Notes: generated from the sequence alone by a model not told the origin. DNA of 64,000 bases from Pseudomonas brassicacearum (GCF_009601685.2 NZ_CP045701.2:1116001-1180000), one strand, 5' to 3'. Shown: positions 44,978 through 56,181, numbered from the stretch's first letter. Numbers and translations: made by a program.

Positions 44978-45301
44978 ATGGCTATCCAGATGACAGAAGC
45001 GGCAGCTAAGCATGTGCAGCGCTCCCTTGCAGGGCGCGGCAAGGGCGAGGGTATCCGCCTGGGTGTTCGCACCACGGGCTGTTCCGGCCTCGCCTATGTA
45101 CTGGAATTCGTCGACGAAGTCGGTGAAGACGACCAGGTGTTCGAGAGTCATGGTCAGAAAGTGATCATCGACCCGAAAAGCCTGACGTACCTGGACGGCA
45201 CCGAACTGGATTTCGTCAAGGAAGGGTTGAACGAAGGCTTCAAGTTCAACAACCCCAACGTGCGCGGTGAATGTGGCTGCGGCGAAAGCTTCAACATCTG
45301 A
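44978..45301 (+). CDS. iscA: Iron-sulfur assembly carrier IscA
   Basis: 107 residues of the A-type carrier family with the three conserved cysteines: TTGCSGLAY and the C-terminal [10 protein letters not shown]. It delivers clusters to [4Fe-4S] target enzymes. Confidence 0.97.
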   Translation: MAIQMTEAAAKHVQRSLAGRGKGEGIRLGVRTTGCSGLAYVLEFVDEVGEDDQVFESHGQKVIIDPKSLTYLDGTELDFVKEGLNEGFKFNNPNVRGECGCGESFNI

Positions 45302-45309
45302 GGCGGCTT

Positions 45310-45831
45310 GTGGGTACTCCTTGTCATTTTGCGTTGTTCCAGATGCAGCCCGCGTTCCAACTGGATCTCGATCAGTTGTCCGCGCGTTACCTTGAATTGG
45401 CCCGTGGCGTCCATCCCGACCGCTTTGCCGATGCTTCCGAGGCGGAGCAGCGGCGTGCGCTCGAGCAGTCGGCGAACCTCAACGAGGCGTACCAGACGCT
45501 CAAGAGTCCTGCCAAGCGCGCGCGTTATCTGCTCGCCATCAGCGGCCATGAGTTGCCGCTGGAGGTCACGGTCCACGATCCCGAGTTTCTTTTGCAGCAG
45601 ATGCAATGGCGCGAAGAGCTCGAAGACCTGCAGGACAGCGCCGACCTGGCCGGTGTCGCGGTATTCAAGCGTCGCTTGAAAGACGCCCAGCTAGAACTGA
45701 ACGAAAGCTTCGCAGCCTGCTGGAACGATGCCGCGCAACGCGAACAGGCCGAACGCCTGATGCGGCGCATGCAGTTCCTCGACAAGCTCACCTACGAAGT
45801 GCGCCAGCTCGAAGAGCGCCTCGACGATTAA
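45310..45831 (+). CDS. hscB: Co-chaperone HscB
   Basis: 173 residues with an N-terminal J domain containing the HPD motif ([12 protein letters not shown]) and a C-terminal helical IscU-binding domain. The GTG at 45310 ([10 protein letters not shown]) is chosen because homologues begin MGxPCHFAxF. It brings IscU to HscA and stimulates its ATPase. Confidence 0.95.
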   Translation: MGTPCHFALFQMQPAFQLDLDQLSARYLELARGVHPDRFADASEAEQRRALEQSANLNEAYQTLKSPAKRARYLLAISGHELPLEVTVHDPEFLLQQMQWREELEDLQDSADLAGVAVFKRRLKDAQLELNESFAACWNDAAQREQAERLMRRMQFLDKLTYEVRQLEERLDD

Positions 45832-45881
45832 CCCAGTGCCGCTCCGGTCGCACGCCTGATTACAGATAAGTCCTGATTACG

Positions 45882-47744
45882 ATGGCCCTACTGCAGATCG
45901 CCGAACCCGGCCAAAGTCCACAACCGCACCAGCGTCGCCTGGCTGTCGGGATCGACTTGGGTACCACCAATTCCCTGGTCGCTGCCTTGCGCAGCGGTCT
46001 TTCCGAACCGCTGGCCGACGAGCAGGGGCGGGTGATCCTGCCGTCCGCCGTACGCTATCACGCCGATCGCGTTGAAGTGGGCGAGTCGGCCAAGCTGGCC
46101 GCCGCCACCGACCCGTTGAACACCATCGTGTCGGTCAAGCGCTTGATGGGTCGTGGTCTGTCCGACGTCAAGCAATTGGGCGACCAACTGCCGTACCGCT
46201 TCGTCGGTGGCCAATCCCACATGCCGTTCATCGAAACCGTACAAGGCCCGAAAAGCCCGGTAGAGGTTTCCGCCGACATCCTCAAGGTGTTGCGCCAGCG
46301 CGCCGAAGCGGCGTTAGGTGGTGAATTGGTGGGCGCGGTCATCACCGTCCCGGCTTATTTCGATGACGCCCAGCGCCAAGCCACCAAGGATGCGGCCAAG
46401 CTCGCCGGCCTGAACGTGCTGCGCCTGCTCAACGAACCGACCGCCGCTGCGGTGGCGTATGGCCTGGACCAGCATGCCGAAGGCCTGGTCGCCATCTACG
46501 ACCTGGGCGGCGGCACTTTCGATATCTCCATCCTGCGCCTGACTGGCGGTGTTTTCGAAGTCCTGGCCACCGGCGGCGACAGCGCCCTGGGCGGCGATGA
46601 TTTCGACCACGCCATCGCGGGCTGGATCATCGAGCAAGCCGGCTTGTCCGCTGATCTCGACCCGGGTGCGCAGCGTCAGTTGCTGCAAACCGCCTGCGCC
46701 GCCAAGGAAGCCTTGACCAACGCCGCCACGGTTGAAGTCGCTTATGGCGACTGGAAAGCCGCGCTGACCCGCGAAGCCTTCGATGCCCTGATCGAGCCCA
46801 TGGTCGCCCGCAGCCTCAAGGCCTGCCGCCGTGCCGTGCGTGATTCCGGTGTGGAGCTCGAAGACGTCAAGGCCGTGGTCATGGTCGGTGGTTCGACTCG
46901 CGTACCTCGGGTTCGCGAAGCCGTTGCCGAGGCCTTTGGCCGCCAGCCGCTGACTGAAATCGACCCGGACCAGGTGGTTGCCATCGGCGCCGCGATCCAG
47001 GCCGATACCCTGGCCGGCAACAAGCGCGATGGCGGCGAACTGCTGTTGCTCGACGTGATCCCGTTGTCCCTGGGGCTGGAAACCATGGGCGGCCTGATGG
47101 AGAAGGTGATTCCGCGTAACACCACCATCCCGGTCGCTCGTGCCCAGGACTTCACCACCTATAAAGACGGCCAGTCGGCCATGATGATCCACGTGCTGCA
47201 AGGCGAGCGTGAGCTGATCAGCGACTGCCGCTCCCTGGCCCGCTTCGAATTGCGCGGCATCCCGGCCATGGTCGCCGGTGCGGCGAAGATCCGGGTGACC
47301 TTCCAGGTCGATGCCGACGGCTTGCTCAACGTTTCCGCCCGCGAACTGGGTTCGGGCGTCGAGGCCAGCATCCAGGTCAAGCCGTCCTATGGCCTGACCG
47401 ACGGCGAAATCGCCAAGATGCTCAAGGATTCCTTCCAGCACGCCAGCGACGACAAGGTCGCCCGCGTATTGCGCGAGCAACAGGTCGACGCCCAGCGCCT
47501 GATCGAAGCCGTGCAAGGTGCCCTGGAGGCTGATGGCGAGCGCTTGTTGGACGCTGAAGAGCGCATGGTCATCGAACTGCAAATGCAGGAACTGTCCGAA
47601 TTGATCAAGGGCACCGATGGTTATGCCATCGAGCAACAGACCAAGCGTCTGTCGCACGTCACCGATGCCTTTGCTGCCCGCCGCCTGGACTCGACGGTGA
47701 AAGCCGCCCTGGCGGGGCGCAACCTGAATGAAATCGAGGAATAA
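45882..47744 (+). CDS. hscA: Hsp70-class chaperone HscA
   Basis: 620 residues. Nucleotide-binding motifs are [29 protein letters not shown] and [17 protein letters not shown], with a substrate-binding domain in the C-terminal third. It is a specialised DnaK-like chaperone that releases clusters from IscU using HscB. Length is normal. Confidence 0.97.
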   Translation: MALLQIAEPGQSPQPHQRRLAVGIDLGTTNSLVAALRSGLSEPLADEQGRVILPSAVRYHADRVEVGESAKLAAATDPLNTIVSVKRLMGRGLSDVKQLGDQLPYRFVGGQSHMPFIETVQGPKSPVEVSADILKVLRQRAEAALGGELVGAVITVPAYFDDAQRQATKDAAKLAGLNVLRLLNEPTAAAVAYGLDQHAEGLVAIYDLGGGTFDISILRLTGGVFEVLATGGDSALGGDDFDHAIAGWIIEQAGLSADLDPGAQRQLLQTACAAKEALTNAATVEVAYGDWKAALTREAFDALIEPMVARSLKACRRAVRDSGVELEDVKAVVMVGGSTRVPRVREAVAEAFGRQPLTEIDPDQVVAIGAAIQADTLAGNKRDGGELLLLDVIPLSLGLETMGGLMEKVIPRNTTIPVARAQDFTTYKDGQSAMMIHVLQGERELISDCRSLARFELRGIPAMVAGAAKIRVTFQVDADGLLNVSARELGSGVEASIQVKPSYGLTDGEIAKMLKDSFQHASDDKVARVLREQQVDAQRLIEAVQGALEADGERLLDAEERMVIELQMQELSELIKGTDGYAIEQQTKRLSHVTDAFAARRLDSTVKAALAGRNLNEIEE

Positions 47745-47747
47745 CTG

Positions 47748-48089
47748 ATGCCGCAGGTGATTTTTCTGCCCCACGAGAAGTTCTGTCCGGAGGGCATGGT
47801 CGTGGAGGCTGAGCCCGGAATCTCGATTCTCGAGCTGGCCCATGAGCACCATATCGAGATGGAAAGTGCCTGTGGCGGCGTTTGTGCTTGCACGACGTGC
47901 CATTGCATCATTCGTGAAGGCTTCGATTCGCTGGAAGAGGCTGACGAGCTGGAAGAGGATTTTCTTGACCGTGCCTGGGGGCTTGAGCCGCAGTCGCGCC
48001 TGGGTTGCCAGGCCATCGTCGGCACCGAAGACCTGACCGTCGAGATCCCGAGATATTCGCTTAACCATGCGGCCGAAGCGCCGCACTGA
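47748..48089 (+). CDS. fdx: Adrenodoxin-type ferredoxin Fdx
   Basis: 113 residues with [2Fe-2S] ligands in SACGGVCACTTCHC and RLGCQAI. It supplies electrons for cluster assembly on IscU. It follows hscA by three bases. Confidence 0.97.
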   Translation: MPQVIFLPHEKFCPEGMVVEAEPGISILELAHEHHIEMESACGGVCACTTCHCIIREGFDSLEEADELEEDFLDRAWGLEPQSRLGCQAIVGTEDLTVEIPRYSLNHAAEAPH

Positions 48090-48102
48090 TGGTGACACTG
48101 TC

Positions 48103-48303
48103 ATGAGCTATGGTTGGAATGATGTACAACGCATCGCAGAAGAACTGGCCGAAGCCAAGCCGGACGTGGATCCGCTGAAGGTCAATTTCGTCGATCTGCA
48201 GCACTGGATCATGGAGCTTCCCGGTTTCGACAGTACCTCTGGCCGTTGTGGCGAGAAGGTCTTGGAAGCGGTCCAGACGCTCTGGATCGAAGAAATCGAC
48301 TGA
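48103..48303 (+). CDS. iscX: IscX iron-sulfur assembly protein
   Basis: 66 residues starting MSYGWNDVQRIAEELAE, an acidic protein that binds IscS and may tune cluster assembly or iron delivery. The ATG at 48103 is favoured by conservation. Last gene of the isc operon. Confidence 0.95.
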   Translation: MSYGWNDVQRIAEELAEAKPDVDPLKVNFVDLQHWIMELPGFDSTSGRCGEKVLEAVQTLWIEEID

Positions 48304-48331
48304 TCGACCCGGCAGGTTAGGCAATACCCCT

Positions 48332-48363
48332 GAACCCGCGTATAATTCGCGGGTTTAATTTTT
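48332..48363 (+). terminator. Hairpin after iscX that contains a -10 hexamer
   Basis: CCCGCG (48335-48340) and CGCGGG (48348-48353) enclose TATAATT, followed by TTTAATTTTT. The hairpin can terminate isc transcription, and its loop TATAAT may be the -10 of the ndk promoter. Confidence 0.6.
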
Positions 48364-48391
48364 CGCAAATTACCGTTTCTGGAGTTACACC

Positions 48392-48817
48392 ATGGCTGTT
48401 CAACGTACTTTCTCCATCATCAAGCCTGACGCCGTTGCTAAAAACGTGATCGGCAAGATCGTTACCCGTTTCGAAGACGCTGGCCTGCGCGTTGTAGCTT
48501 CGAAAATGAAGCAACTGTCCAAAGCCGAAGCCGAAGGCTTCTACGCTGAGCACAGCGAGCGCGGTTTCTTCGGTGAGCTGGTTGCTTTCATGACTTCCGG
48601 TCCGGTTGTCGTTCAGGTGCTGGAAGGTGAAAACGCTATCGCTCGCAACCGTGAGCTGATGGGCGCTACCAACCCTAAAGAAGCCGCTGCCGGCACCATC
48701 CGTGCTGACTTCGCTGAGTCCATCGACGCCAACGCCGTTCACGGTTCGGACTCCGAAGCCGCTGCTGCTCGCGAAATCGCTTACTTTTTCTCCGCTACTG
48801 AAGTAACCACTCGCTAA
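48392..48817 (+). CDS. ndk: Nucleoside diphosphate kinase
   Basis: 141 residues. The N-terminal [18 protein letters not shown] and the phospho-His motif NAVHGSDS are diagnostic. It balances nucleoside triphosphate pools by ping-pong phosphate transfer. It leads the ndk-rlmN-pilW-rodZ-ispG-hisS cluster. Confidence 0.97.
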   Translation: MAVQRTFSIIKPDAVAKNVIGKIVTRFEDAGLRVVASKMKQLSKAEAEGFYAEHSERGFFGELVAFMTSGPVVVQVLEGENAIARNRELMGATNPKEAAAGTIRADFAESIDANAVHGSDSEAAAAREIAYFFSATEVTTR

Positions 48818-48845
48818 GCCCAGGCTTTTGAGTGAAGGTGAATCC

Positions 48846-49994
48846 ATGACTACATCGAACGGCAAAACCAACCTGTTGGGCCTGACCCAGCCGGAAATGG
48901 AGAAATTCTTCGACTCGATCGGGGAGAAGCGTTTCCGTGCCGGCCAGGTGATGAAATGGATTCACCACTTTGGCGTCGACGACTTCGACGCCATGACGAA
49001 TGTCGGCAAGGCCCTGCGCGAAAAGCTCAAGGCTGTTGCCGAGATTCGTGGCCCCGAAGTGGTCAGCCAGGACATTTCCAGCGACGGCACCCGCAAGTGG
49101 GTGGTGCGCGTGGCGTCCGGCAGCTGCGTCGAGACCGTGTACATTCCCCAGGGCAAACGCGGCACCTTGTGCGTTTCGTCCCAGGCAGGCTGTGCCCTGG
49201 ATTGCAGTTTCTGCTCCACCGGCAAGCAAGGCTTCAATAGCAACCTCACCGCCGCCGAAGTGATCGGCCAGGTGTGGATTGCCAACAAATCCTTTGGCAG
49301 CGTCCCGGCGACCGTCGACCGTGCCATCACCAACGTGGTGATGATGGGCATGGGTGAGCCGCTGCTGAACTTCGACAACGTCGTTTCCGCCATGCACCTG
49401 ATGATGGACGACCTGGGCTACGGCATCTCCAAGCGCCGCGTGACCCTGTCCACCTCCGGCGTGGTGCCGATGATCGATGAGCTGGCCAAGCACATCGACG
49501 TCTCCCTGGCGTTGTCGCTGCACGCACCCAATGACGCATTGCGTAACCAATTGGTGCCGATCAACAAGAAGTATCCGCTTAAGATGCTGCTCGAGTCGTG
49601 CCAGCGCTACATGTCGTCCCTGGGCGAAAAGCGCGTGCTGACCATCGAGTACACACTGCTCAAGGATGTGAACGACAAGGTCGAGCACGCGGTCGAGATG
49701 ATCGAGCTGCTCAAGAACATCCCGTGCAAGATCAACCTGATCCCGTTCAACCCGTTCCCGCATTCCGGTTACGAGCGTCCGAGCAACAACGCGATTCGTC
49801 GCTTCCAGGATCAGCTGCACCACGCCGGCTTCAACGTCACCGTGCGTACCACCCGCGGCGAAGACATCGACGCCGCCTGTGGCCAATTGGTAGGACAGGT
49901 GCTGGATCGCACCCGTCGCAGCGAGCGCTACATTGCCGTGCGTGAGTTGACCGCCGCGGACGATGCAGTGCAAAACGCTGCGAACAGTCACTAA
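48846..49994 (+). CDS. rlmN: Dual-specificity 23S rRNA/tRNA A2503/A37 methyltransferase RlmN
   Basis: A 382-residue radical SAM enzyme with the cluster motif [15 protein letters not shown] (C-x3-C-x2-C) and the C-terminal methyl-carrying Cys in [12 protein letters not shown]. It methylates C2 of A2503 in 23S rRNA and of A37 in some tRNAs. The start at 48846 ([13 protein letters not shown]) is chosen by conservation. Confidence 0.96.
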   Translation: MTTSNGKTNLLGLTQPEMEKFFDSIGEKRFRAGQVMKWIHHFGVDDFDAMTNVGKALREKLKAVAEIRGPEVVSQDISSDGTRKWVVRVASGSCVETVYIPQGKRGTLCVSSQAGCALDCSFCSTGKQGFNSNLTAAEVIGQVWIANKSFGSVPATVDRAITNVVMMGMGEPLLNFDNVVSAMHLMMDDLGYGISKRRVTLSTSGVVPMIDELAKHIDVSLALSLHAPNDALRNQLVPINKKYPLKMLLESCQRYMSSLGEKRVLTIEYTLLKDVNDKVEHAVEMIELLKNIPCKINLIPFNPFPHSGYERPSNNAIRRFQDQLHHAGFNVTVRTTRGEDIDAACGQLVGQVLDRTRRSERYIAVRELTAADDAVQNAANSH

Positions 49995-50006
49995 GAGAGG
50001 AACTCT

Positions 50007-50765
50007 ATGTCCCTGCGCTTCGCGCTCGTTTTGCTGTTGGCCGGCCTTTGTTCCGGTTGTGTCCTGTCGGGTGACTACAACCCCATGAGGACCAGCAAAG
50101 GGCGCGACGAGGCCCGTGTGGCCTACGTGCAGCTGGGCATCGGCTACCTGCAGCAGGGCATGACCGAGCGGGCCAAGGTGCCGCTCAAGAAAGCCCTGGA
50201 ACTGGACGACTCCGACGCCGATGCCAATGCGGCCCTGGCCCTGGTGTTCCAGGCCGAGATGGAGCCGGGGCTGGCCGATGAGCATTTTCGCAAGGCGCTC
50301 TCGGCTCGCCCGCAAGACGCACGGATCCTGAACAACTACGGCAGCTTTCTTTTCGAGCAGAAACGCTACAAGGACGCCTACGAGCGCTTCGAGCAGGCTG
50401 CCGCCGACACCCTTTACCCTGAGCGTTCGCGGGTTTTCGAAAACCTCGGCATGACAGCCTCGCAGTTGGGCTGGCGTGACCTGGCCCGCCAGCATCTGGA
50501 AAAGGCGTTGCGGCTCAACCGCCAGCAGCCGCGGGCGCTGTTGGAAATGGCTGAGTTGTCTTACGAAGACAGGCATTATGTGCCCGCGCGCGACTACTAC
50601 GAACGTTTTAGCCTGCTGAGCGAGCAAAATGCACGTAGTCTATTGCTCGGCGTTCGGCTGGCACATGTGTTTGAAGATCGCGACAAGGCTGCAAGTTACG
50701 CCTTGCAACTCAAAAGACTCTATCCCGGTACGCCGGAATATCAGCAATACCTGTCGGAGCAATGA
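50007..50765 (+). CDS. pilW: Type IV pilus biogenesis lipoprotein PilW (PilF in P. aeruginosa)
   Basis: 252 residues. Lipobox LCSGC near residue 17, then several tetratricopeptide repeats (ARVAYVQLGIGYLQQGMTERA, ILNNYGSFLFEQKRYKDAYERFEQA). It is the outer-membrane pilotin that localises the PilQ secretin. It overlaps rodZ by four bases (ATGA). Confidence 0.92.
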   Translation: MSLRFALVLLLAGLCSGCVLSGDYNPMRTSKGRDEARVAYVQLGIGYLQQGMTERAKVPLKKALELDDSDADANAALALVFQAEMEPGLADEHFRKALSARPQDARILNNYGSFLFEQKRYKDAYERFEQAAADTLYPERSRVFENLGMTASQLGWRDLARQHLEKALRLNRQQPRALLEMAELSYEDRHYVPARDYYERFSLLSEQNARSLLLGVRLAHVFEDRDKAASYALQLKRLYPGTPEYQQYLSEQ

Positions 50766-51796
50766 TGAAAGCGGCGCATCCCGAAGTTGTAGCAGCGACT
50801 CGCGTAAATCCCGGTGAGACCCTGCGTCAAGCCCGCGAAAACAATGGCTGGTCGCTGGCCGAAGTGGCCCTCAAGCTCAATCTCACCGTGGCTTCCTTGG
50901 GCAATCTGGAAGCGGGCGCGTTCGACAAGCTGCCTGGGCATACCTTTGCCCGGGGCTATATCCGCGCCTATGCCAAGTTGCTCGGCATGGACCAGACCTT
51001 GCTGGTCCAGCAATTCGATCAGTACACCGGTTCCGATGCCCAGGGCAGCAGCGTGCACAGCCTGGGACACATCGAGGAGCCGGTTCGTGTTTCCCACACC
51101 ATTTTGCGAATCGTCAGCCTGTTGCTGCTGATCGCGGTGATTGGTGGCGGTTTTGTCTGGTGGCAGGAGCAGGCGTCCTTGCGCAACAAGGAGCCAGTCG
51201 TCATGAACCCTGAGCATGTTGAGGTCGAGGGTGCCGACGGCACTACGCAGATCCATCCGCTGGACGAGCCGGAAGACCAGGCTGTCGTCGAAGGGCAGGC
51301 CGCTGGCGAAACCACCCTGGCGTTGCCACAAAGCCAGGACGCCGCCGATGCCCAGGCGGGTGCCGAGCCACCTGTGCCAGCGCCAGACGCACCAACAACG
51401 CCGGCTGCACCGATCACCGGCAGTGCTCCGGTTGCCACGGCGCCAGCCGCACCGAGCGTACCAGCGCCAACCGTGGCTGCGCCTGCGGCCCACGCCGCTC
51501 CAGCCGTCCCGGCGGCGCCAGTGGCTCCGGCCGCTCCAGCCGCCCCGGTCTCGGGTGAAGGCCAGGTACAGATTCAATTTGTCGCCGACTGCTGGACGCA
51601 GATCACCGATGGTAACGGCAAGGTGCTGTTCAGTGGCCTCAAGCGCAAGGGCGACAGCACCTCCGTCAACGGCAAGCCACCCTTTGCCGTACGCCTGGGT
51701 TATGCCCGTGGCGCGCAGGTCAGCTACAACGGCCAGCCGGTCGACATCGCTCCGTTCACCAGTGGCGAGACCGCTCGCCTGAAGTTGGGTCAATAA
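50762..51796 (+). CDS. rodZ: Cytoskeletal shape protein RodZ
   Basis: 344 residues. An N-terminal helix-turn-helix domain (about 15-85, LRQARENNGWSLAEVALKL) binds MreB, one transmembrane helix lies at about 117-136, a long Pro/Ala linker spans about 180-260, and a C-terminal DUF4115 periplasmic domain follows (QIQFVADCWTQITDGNG). It links the actin-like cytoskeleton to the envelope. Confidence 0.93.
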   Translation: MMKAAHPEVVAATRVNPGETLRQARENNGWSLAEVALKLNLTVASLGNLEAGAFDKLPGHTFARGYIRAYAKLLGMDQTLLVQQFDQYTGSDAQGSSVHSLGHIEEPVRVSHTILRIVSLLLLIAVIGGGFVWWQEQASLRNKEPVVMNPEHVEVEGADGTTQIHPLDEPEDQAVVEGQAAGETTLALPQSQDAADAQAGAEPPVPAPDAPTTPAAPITGSAPVATAPAAPSVPAPTVAAPAAHAAPAVPAAPVAPAAPAAPVSGEGQVQIQFVADCWTQITDGNGKVLFSGLKRKGDSTSVNGKPPFAVRLGYARGAQVSYNGQPVDIAPFTSGETARLKLGQ

Positions 51797-51799
51797 GTC

Positions 51800-52909
51800 A
51801 TGCACGGCGAATCTCCAATCAAGCGTCGCGAATCCCGAAAGATCTGGGTCGGCAACGTGCCCGTGGGCGGCGATGCGCCTATCGCTGTGCAGAGCATGAC
51901 CAACAGCGACACCAATGACGTGGCCGCCACGGTCGCGCAAATCAACCGCCTGGAAGCCGCCGGTGTCGACATCGTGCGCGTATCCGTGCCGGACATGGAC
52001 GCCGCCGAGGCGTTCGGCAAGATCAAGCAATTGGTCAAGGTCCCCTTGGTGGCCGACATCCACTTCGACTACCGCATCGCCTTGCGCGTGGCCGAGTTGG
52101 GCGTCGACTGCCTGCGCATCAACCCGGGCAACATCGGTCGCGAAGACCGGGTACGTGCCGTGGTGGATGCCGCCCGCGACCGGGGCATCCCGATCCGCAT
52201 CGGCGTGAACGCCGGTTCCCTGGAAAAAGACCTGCAAAAGAAATACGGCGAACCGACCCCGGCGGCACTGGTGGAGTCGGCCCTGCGCCACGTCGAGCAC
52301 CTCGAGCGCCTGAATTTCCAGGACTTCAAGGTCAGCGTGAAGGCCTCCGACGTGTTCATGGCCGTCGAAGCGTACCGTCTGCTGGCCAAGGAAATCGTCC
52401 AGCCGCTGCACCTGGGCATCACCGAAGCCGGTGGGTTGCGTTCGGGCACGGTGAAATCCGCCGTCGGCCTCGGTATGCTGCTCGCCGAAGGGATTGGCGA
52501 TACCATCCGTATCTCGTTGGCGGCCGACCCGGTCGAGGAAGTGAAAGTCGGCTACGACATTCTCAAGTCCCTGCACCTGCGTTCCCGTGGCATCAACTTC
52601 ATCGCCTGCCCGAGCTGCTCGCGGCAGAACTTCGATGTGGTCAAGACCATGAACGAGCTGGAAGGGCGCCTCGAAGACCTGCTGGTGCCGCTGGATGTCG
52701 CGGTCATCGGTTGCGTGGTCAACGGGCCGGGCGAAGCCAAGGAGGCCCACATCGGCCTGACTGGCGGTACACCGAACCTGATTTACATCGACGGCAAGCC
52801 GTCGCAGAAACTGACGAATGACAATCTGGTGGATGAGCTGGAACGGCTGATCCGCCAGAAAGCGGCCGAAAAGGTCGAAGCCGACGCAGCGGTCATCGCG
52901 CGCGGTTAA
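51800..52909 (+). CDS. ispG: 4-hydroxy-3-methylbut-2-enyl diphosphate synthase (flavodoxin)
   Basis: 369 residues of the MEP isoprenoid pathway. The [4Fe-4S] cluster region is visible ([12 protein letters not shown] and [13 protein letters not shown]), along with the TIM-barrel N terminus ([12 protein letters not shown]). It starts three bases after rodZ. Confidence 0.97.
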   Translation: MHGESPIKRRESRKIWVGNVPVGGDAPIAVQSMTNSDTNDVAATVAQINRLEAAGVDIVRVSVPDMDAAEAFGKIKQLVKVPLVADIHFDYRIALRVAELGVDCLRINPGNIGREDRVRAVVDAARDRGIPIRIGVNAGSLEKDLQKKYGEPTPAALVESALRHVEHLERLNFQDFKVSVKASDVFMAVEAYRLLAKEIVQPLHLGITEAGGLRSGTVKSAVGLGMLLAEGIGDTIRISLAADPVEEVKVGYDILKSLHLRSRGINFIACPSCSRQNFDVVKTMNELEGRLEDLLVPLDVAVIGCVVNGPGEAKEAHIGLTGGTPNLIYIDGKPSQKLTNDNLVDELERLIRQKAAEKVEADAAVIARG

Positions 52910-52931
52910 GTCGAAAGATTAAGGAATACAC

Positions 52932-54221
52932 GTGAGCAAGTCCCTGCAAGCCATTCGTGGCATGAACGACATCCTGCCCGAGCAGACGCCCCTGTGGCGT
53001 TATTTCGAGGGCACCGTGGCGCGCCTGCTGGATAACTACGGCTACCGACAGATCCGCATGCCGATCGTCGAGTTCACCGAGCTGTTCAAGCGCTCCATCG
53101 GTGAAGTGACCGACATCGTCGAAAAAGAGATGTACACCTTCGACGACCGCAACGGCGACTCCCTGACCCTGCGCCCAGAAGGCACGGCGGCCTGCGTGCG
53201 TGCGGTGCTCGAACACGGCATCACCGGCGGCGGCCAGGTGCAGAAACTCTGGTACATCGGCCCGATGTTCCGTCACGAGCGCCCGCAGAAAGGCCGTTAT
53301 CGCCAGTTCCACCAGATTGGTTGCGAGGTGTTCAACCTTGACGGTCCGGACATCGACGCCGAACTGATCGTGCTGACCTGGCGCCTGTGGGGCGAGCTGG
53401 GCATCCGTGATGCGGTCAAGCTTGAGCTCAACAGCCTGGGCACCAGCGAGTCCCGTGGCCGCTACCGTGAAGCCTTGGTGGAGTTTCTTAGCGCCCACCT
53501 GGACAAGCTGGACGAAGACAGCCAGCGTCGCTTGAAGACCAACCCTCTGCGGGTACTGGACACCAAGAACCCGGACACCCAGGCCGTACTGGTGGGTGCG
53601 CCAAAAATGGCCGACTACCTGGACGAAGAGTCCCGCGTGCATTTCGAGGGGCTCAAGGCCCGTCTGGACGCCGCCGGCATTCCCTATGTGATCAACCCGA
53701 AACTGGTCCGTGGCCTGGATTACTACAGCAAGACCGTATTCGAATGGGTCACCGACAAGCTCGGCGCCCAGGGCACCGTGTGTGCCGGTGGCCGTTACGA
53801 CGGGCTGGTAGAACAGATGGGCGGCAAGCCGACGTCGGGCGTGGGCTTTGCCATGGGCATCGAGCGCCTGGTGCTGATGCTTGAGGCCCTGGACAAGGTG
53901 CCAGAGGAACTGGCCCGTCAGGTCGACGTTTACCTGTGCGCCTTCGGTGAAGCAGCCGAACTGGCGGCCCTGACGTTGAGCGAGCGGGTCCGCGACCAGT
54001 TGCCCAACCTGCGCCTGCAGATCAACGCCGGCGCCGGCAGCTTCAAGAGCCAGTTCAAGAAGGCCGACAAGAGCGGTGCGCTGTATGCACTGATCCTCGG
54101 TGACGACGAACTGGCCCAACAAGTGGTAGGTTTCAAACCCCTGCGTGGCCAGGGCGAACAACAAAGCATTGCCTGGGATGCGCTTGCTGCACACCTGGCC
54201 ACCTGCGTCGTGCAGGGTTGA
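52932..54221 (+). CDS. hisS: Histidyl-tRNA synthetase
   Basis: 429 residues, class II synthetase. Motif 2 lies in [21 protein letters not shown], the histidine-specific motifs are [15 protein letters not shown] and GGRYDGLV, and the C-terminal anticodon-binding domain starts near 330. GTG start with AAGGAA eight bases upstream. Confidence 0.97.
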   Translation: MSKSLQAIRGMNDILPEQTPLWRYFEGTVARLLDNYGYRQIRMPIVEFTELFKRSIGEVTDIVEKEMYTFDDRNGDSLTLRPEGTAACVRAVLEHGITGGGQVQKLWYIGPMFRHERPQKGRYRQFHQIGCEVFNLDGPDIDAELIVLTWRLWGELGIRDAVKLELNSLGTSESRGRYREALVEFLSAHLDKLDEDSQRRLKTNPLRVLDTKNPDTQAVLVGAPKMADYLDEESRVHFEGLKARLDAAGIPYVINPKLVRGLDYYSKTVFEWVTDKLGAQGTVCAGGRYDGLVEQMGGKPTSGVGFAMGIERLVLMLEALDKVPEELARQVDVYLCAFGEAAELAALTLSERVRDQLPNLRLQINAGAGSFKSQFKKADKSGALYALILGDDELAQQVVGFKPLRGQGEQQSIAWDALAAHLATCVVQG

Positions 54222-54261
54222 AGCTGTCAAACAGCCGATTTAGCGATTAAGGAGTATTGGG

Positions 54262-54903
54262 GTGTCGAGTACCGAAGATGAACAGCTGGCGGATTTGAAG
54301 GACTGGTGGACGCGCAACGGCAAGCCGCTGGTTACTGGCGGCCTGTTGGCGCTGGTCATCGTGTTCGGCTGGCAGGCCTACCAGAAATACCAGAGCAACC
54401 AGTCGCAAGGCGCCTCGGTGCTCTACCAGCAATTGCTGGAAACCACCCTGACCCCGGACGGCAAGCCTGATGCTGCCCGCGTGGTGGACCTGGCCGGCAA
54501 GCTGGACAAGGAATTCGGCGGCACCGCCTATGCGCAGTTCGGTCGCCTGTTCGTGGCCAAGGTAGCGGTGGACAGCGGCAAGCTGGACGACGCGGCCACC
54601 GAGCTCAAAGGTATCGTCGACAAACCGGCCAACCCGACCCTGGGCGAAGTGGCGCGTCAGCGCCTGGCGCAGGTGCTGGCGGCACAGAACAAGGCCGAAG
54701 ACGCCTTGAAGCTGCTCGACGGTGATGCCGACAAGGCATTCCTGGCGACCCGCGAGGAACTCAAGGGCGACCTGCTGGTACAGCTGGGCCGTGCCGATGA
54801 GGCCCATGCGGCCTACCAAAAAGCCAAGGCTGCGCTGTCGGATGAAGCCGCAGTCGGTGGCCTGCAAATCAAGCTGGACGACCTGGCCAAAGGGGATGCG
54901 TGA
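54262..54903 (+). CDS. yfgM: YfgM family periplasmic chaperone-like protein
   Basis: 213 residues starting MSSTEDEQLADLKDWWTRNGKPL (GTG). One N-terminal transmembrane helix (about 24-41) is followed by TPR-like helices. In E. coli YfgM associates with SecYEG and PpiD and lies in the same neighbourhood (hisS-yfgM-bamB-der), matching here. It ends two bases before the bamB start. Confidence 0.92.
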   Translation: MSSTEDEQLADLKDWWTRNGKPLVTGGLLALVIVFGWQAYQKYQSNQSQGASVLYQQLLETTLTPDGKPDAARVVDLAGKLDKEFGGTAYAQFGRLFVAKVAVDSGKLDDAATELKGIVDKPANPTLGEVARQRLAQVLAAQNKAEDALKLLDGDADKAFLATREELKGDLLVQLGRADEAHAAYQKAKAALSDEAAVGGLQIKLDDLAKGDA

Positions 54904-54904
54904 C

Positions 54905-56047
54905 GTGATCCGTTGGAAACATGCAGCATTGCTGGCTCTGGCCATTCTGGCCGCGGGTTGCAGCAGCAACAGCAAGAAAGAACTGCCTCCGGCCGAACTG
55001 ACCGATTTCAAAGAAGAAGTCGTGCTGCAGAAGCAGTGGAGCCGTTCCATCGGCGATGGCCAGGGTGAAACCTACAACATGCTGGTGCCAGCCATTGATG
55101 GCGACACCCTCTATGCCGGCGACGTCACGGGCGTCGTCATGGCCATGGATCGCATGAACGGCGACGTCAAATGGAAGAAAGATCTTGAACTGCCTGTTTC
55201 CGGCGCCGTTGGCGTGGGTTATGGCCTGGTCATGATCGGCACGCTCAAGGGCGAGATCGTCGCCCTGGACGCGAGCAGCGGTGAAGAGAAATGGCGCGCC
55301 CGCGTCAGCAGTGAAGTGCTCGCACCGCCGGCCACCAATGGTGACGTGGTGGTGGTCCAGACCCAGGATGATCGCTTGATCGGCCTGGATGCTGCCACCG
55401 GCAACCAACGCTGGTTGTACGACAGCACCCCGGCGGTACTGACCCTGCGCGGCACCAGCGCGCCGATCGTCACCAACCGCCTGGCGGTGGCTGGCTTGTC
55501 GACCGGTAAAGTGGTGGCCCTGGATATCTCCAACGGCGTGCCGGTCTGGGAGCAGCGCGTAGCGATCCCGCAAGGTCGTTCGGAACTGGAGCGCGTGGTC
55601 GACATCGACGGCGGCCTGCTGCTGTCCGGCGGTACGTTGTACGTCGCCAGCTACCAGGGCCGCGTTGCAGCACTGGACCTGGAAAGCGGTCGTGCGCTGT
55701 GGCAGCGCGATGCGTCCAGCTACGCCGGTGTCGCCCAAGGTTTTGGCAGCGTCTACGTGAGCCTGTCCTCGGGCACCGTCGAAGGCGTCGACGAGCGTTC
55801 CACCACCGCATTGTGGAGCAACGACTCCCTGGCCCGTCGTCAACTGTCGGCCCCGGAAGTGTTCTCCAGCTACGTCGCAGTGGGTGACATGGAAGGTTAC
55901 CTGCACCTGCTCAGCCAGGTGGACGGTCGTTTCGTCGGCCGTGAGCGCATCGACAGCGACGGCCTGCGTGCCCGTCCGCTGGTGGTGGGCGACATGATCT
56001 ATGTGTATGGCAACAGCGGCAAACTGGAAGCCCTGACCATCAAGTAA
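54905..56047 (+). CDS. bamB: Outer-membrane assembly lipoprotein BamB
   Basis: 380 residues. A lipoprotein signal ends at LAAGC (Cys17), followed by an eight-bladed PQQ-type beta propeller with repeated WKKDLELPVSGAVGVGYGL-like blades. It belongs to the BAM complex for beta-barrel insertion. The GTG at 54905 gives the shortest proper signal peptide; an ATG nine bases upstream overlaps yfgM. Confidence 0.94.
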   Translation: MIRWKHAALLALAILAAGCSSNSKKELPPAELTDFKEEVVLQKQWSRSIGDGQGETYNMLVPAIDGDTLYAGDVTGVVMAMDRMNGDVKWKKDLELPVSGAVGVGYGLVMIGTLKGEIVALDASSGEEKWRARVSSEVLAPPATNGDVVVVQTQDDRLIGLDAATGNQRWLYDSTPAVLTLRGTSAPIVTNRLAVAGLSTGKVVALDISNGVPVWEQRVAIPQGRSELERVVDIDGGLLLSGGTLYVASYQGRVAALDLESGRALWQRDASSYAGVAQGFGSVYVSLSSGTVEGVDERSTTALWSNDSLARRQLSAPEVFSSYVAVGDMEGYLHLLSQVDGRFVGRERIDSDGLRARPLVVGDMIYVYGNSGKLEALTIK

Positions 56048-56126
56048 GACTATGCTTGGGGCTAATCCCCCCAAGCGGCCTTGTTCACAAGGTTTGCAGG
56101 GCTTGCACAGACTGCCCCGAGCACCA

Positions 56127-56149
56127 GCCGCTGCCTCGCAGCGGCTTTT
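56127..56149 (+). terminator. Terminator-like hairpin between bamB and der
   Basis: GCCGCTGC-CTC-GCAGCGGC followed by TTTTGTATTTT. It may end the bamB transcript partially before der. Confidence 0.8.
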
Positions 56150-56181
56150 GTATTTTCTGAAATAACGAAGTGGAGAGCCGC

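Noticed and set aside
45888..48104. Long minus-strand frames opposite hscA and fdx
   Set aside because: They are shadows of the conserved genes on the other strand.
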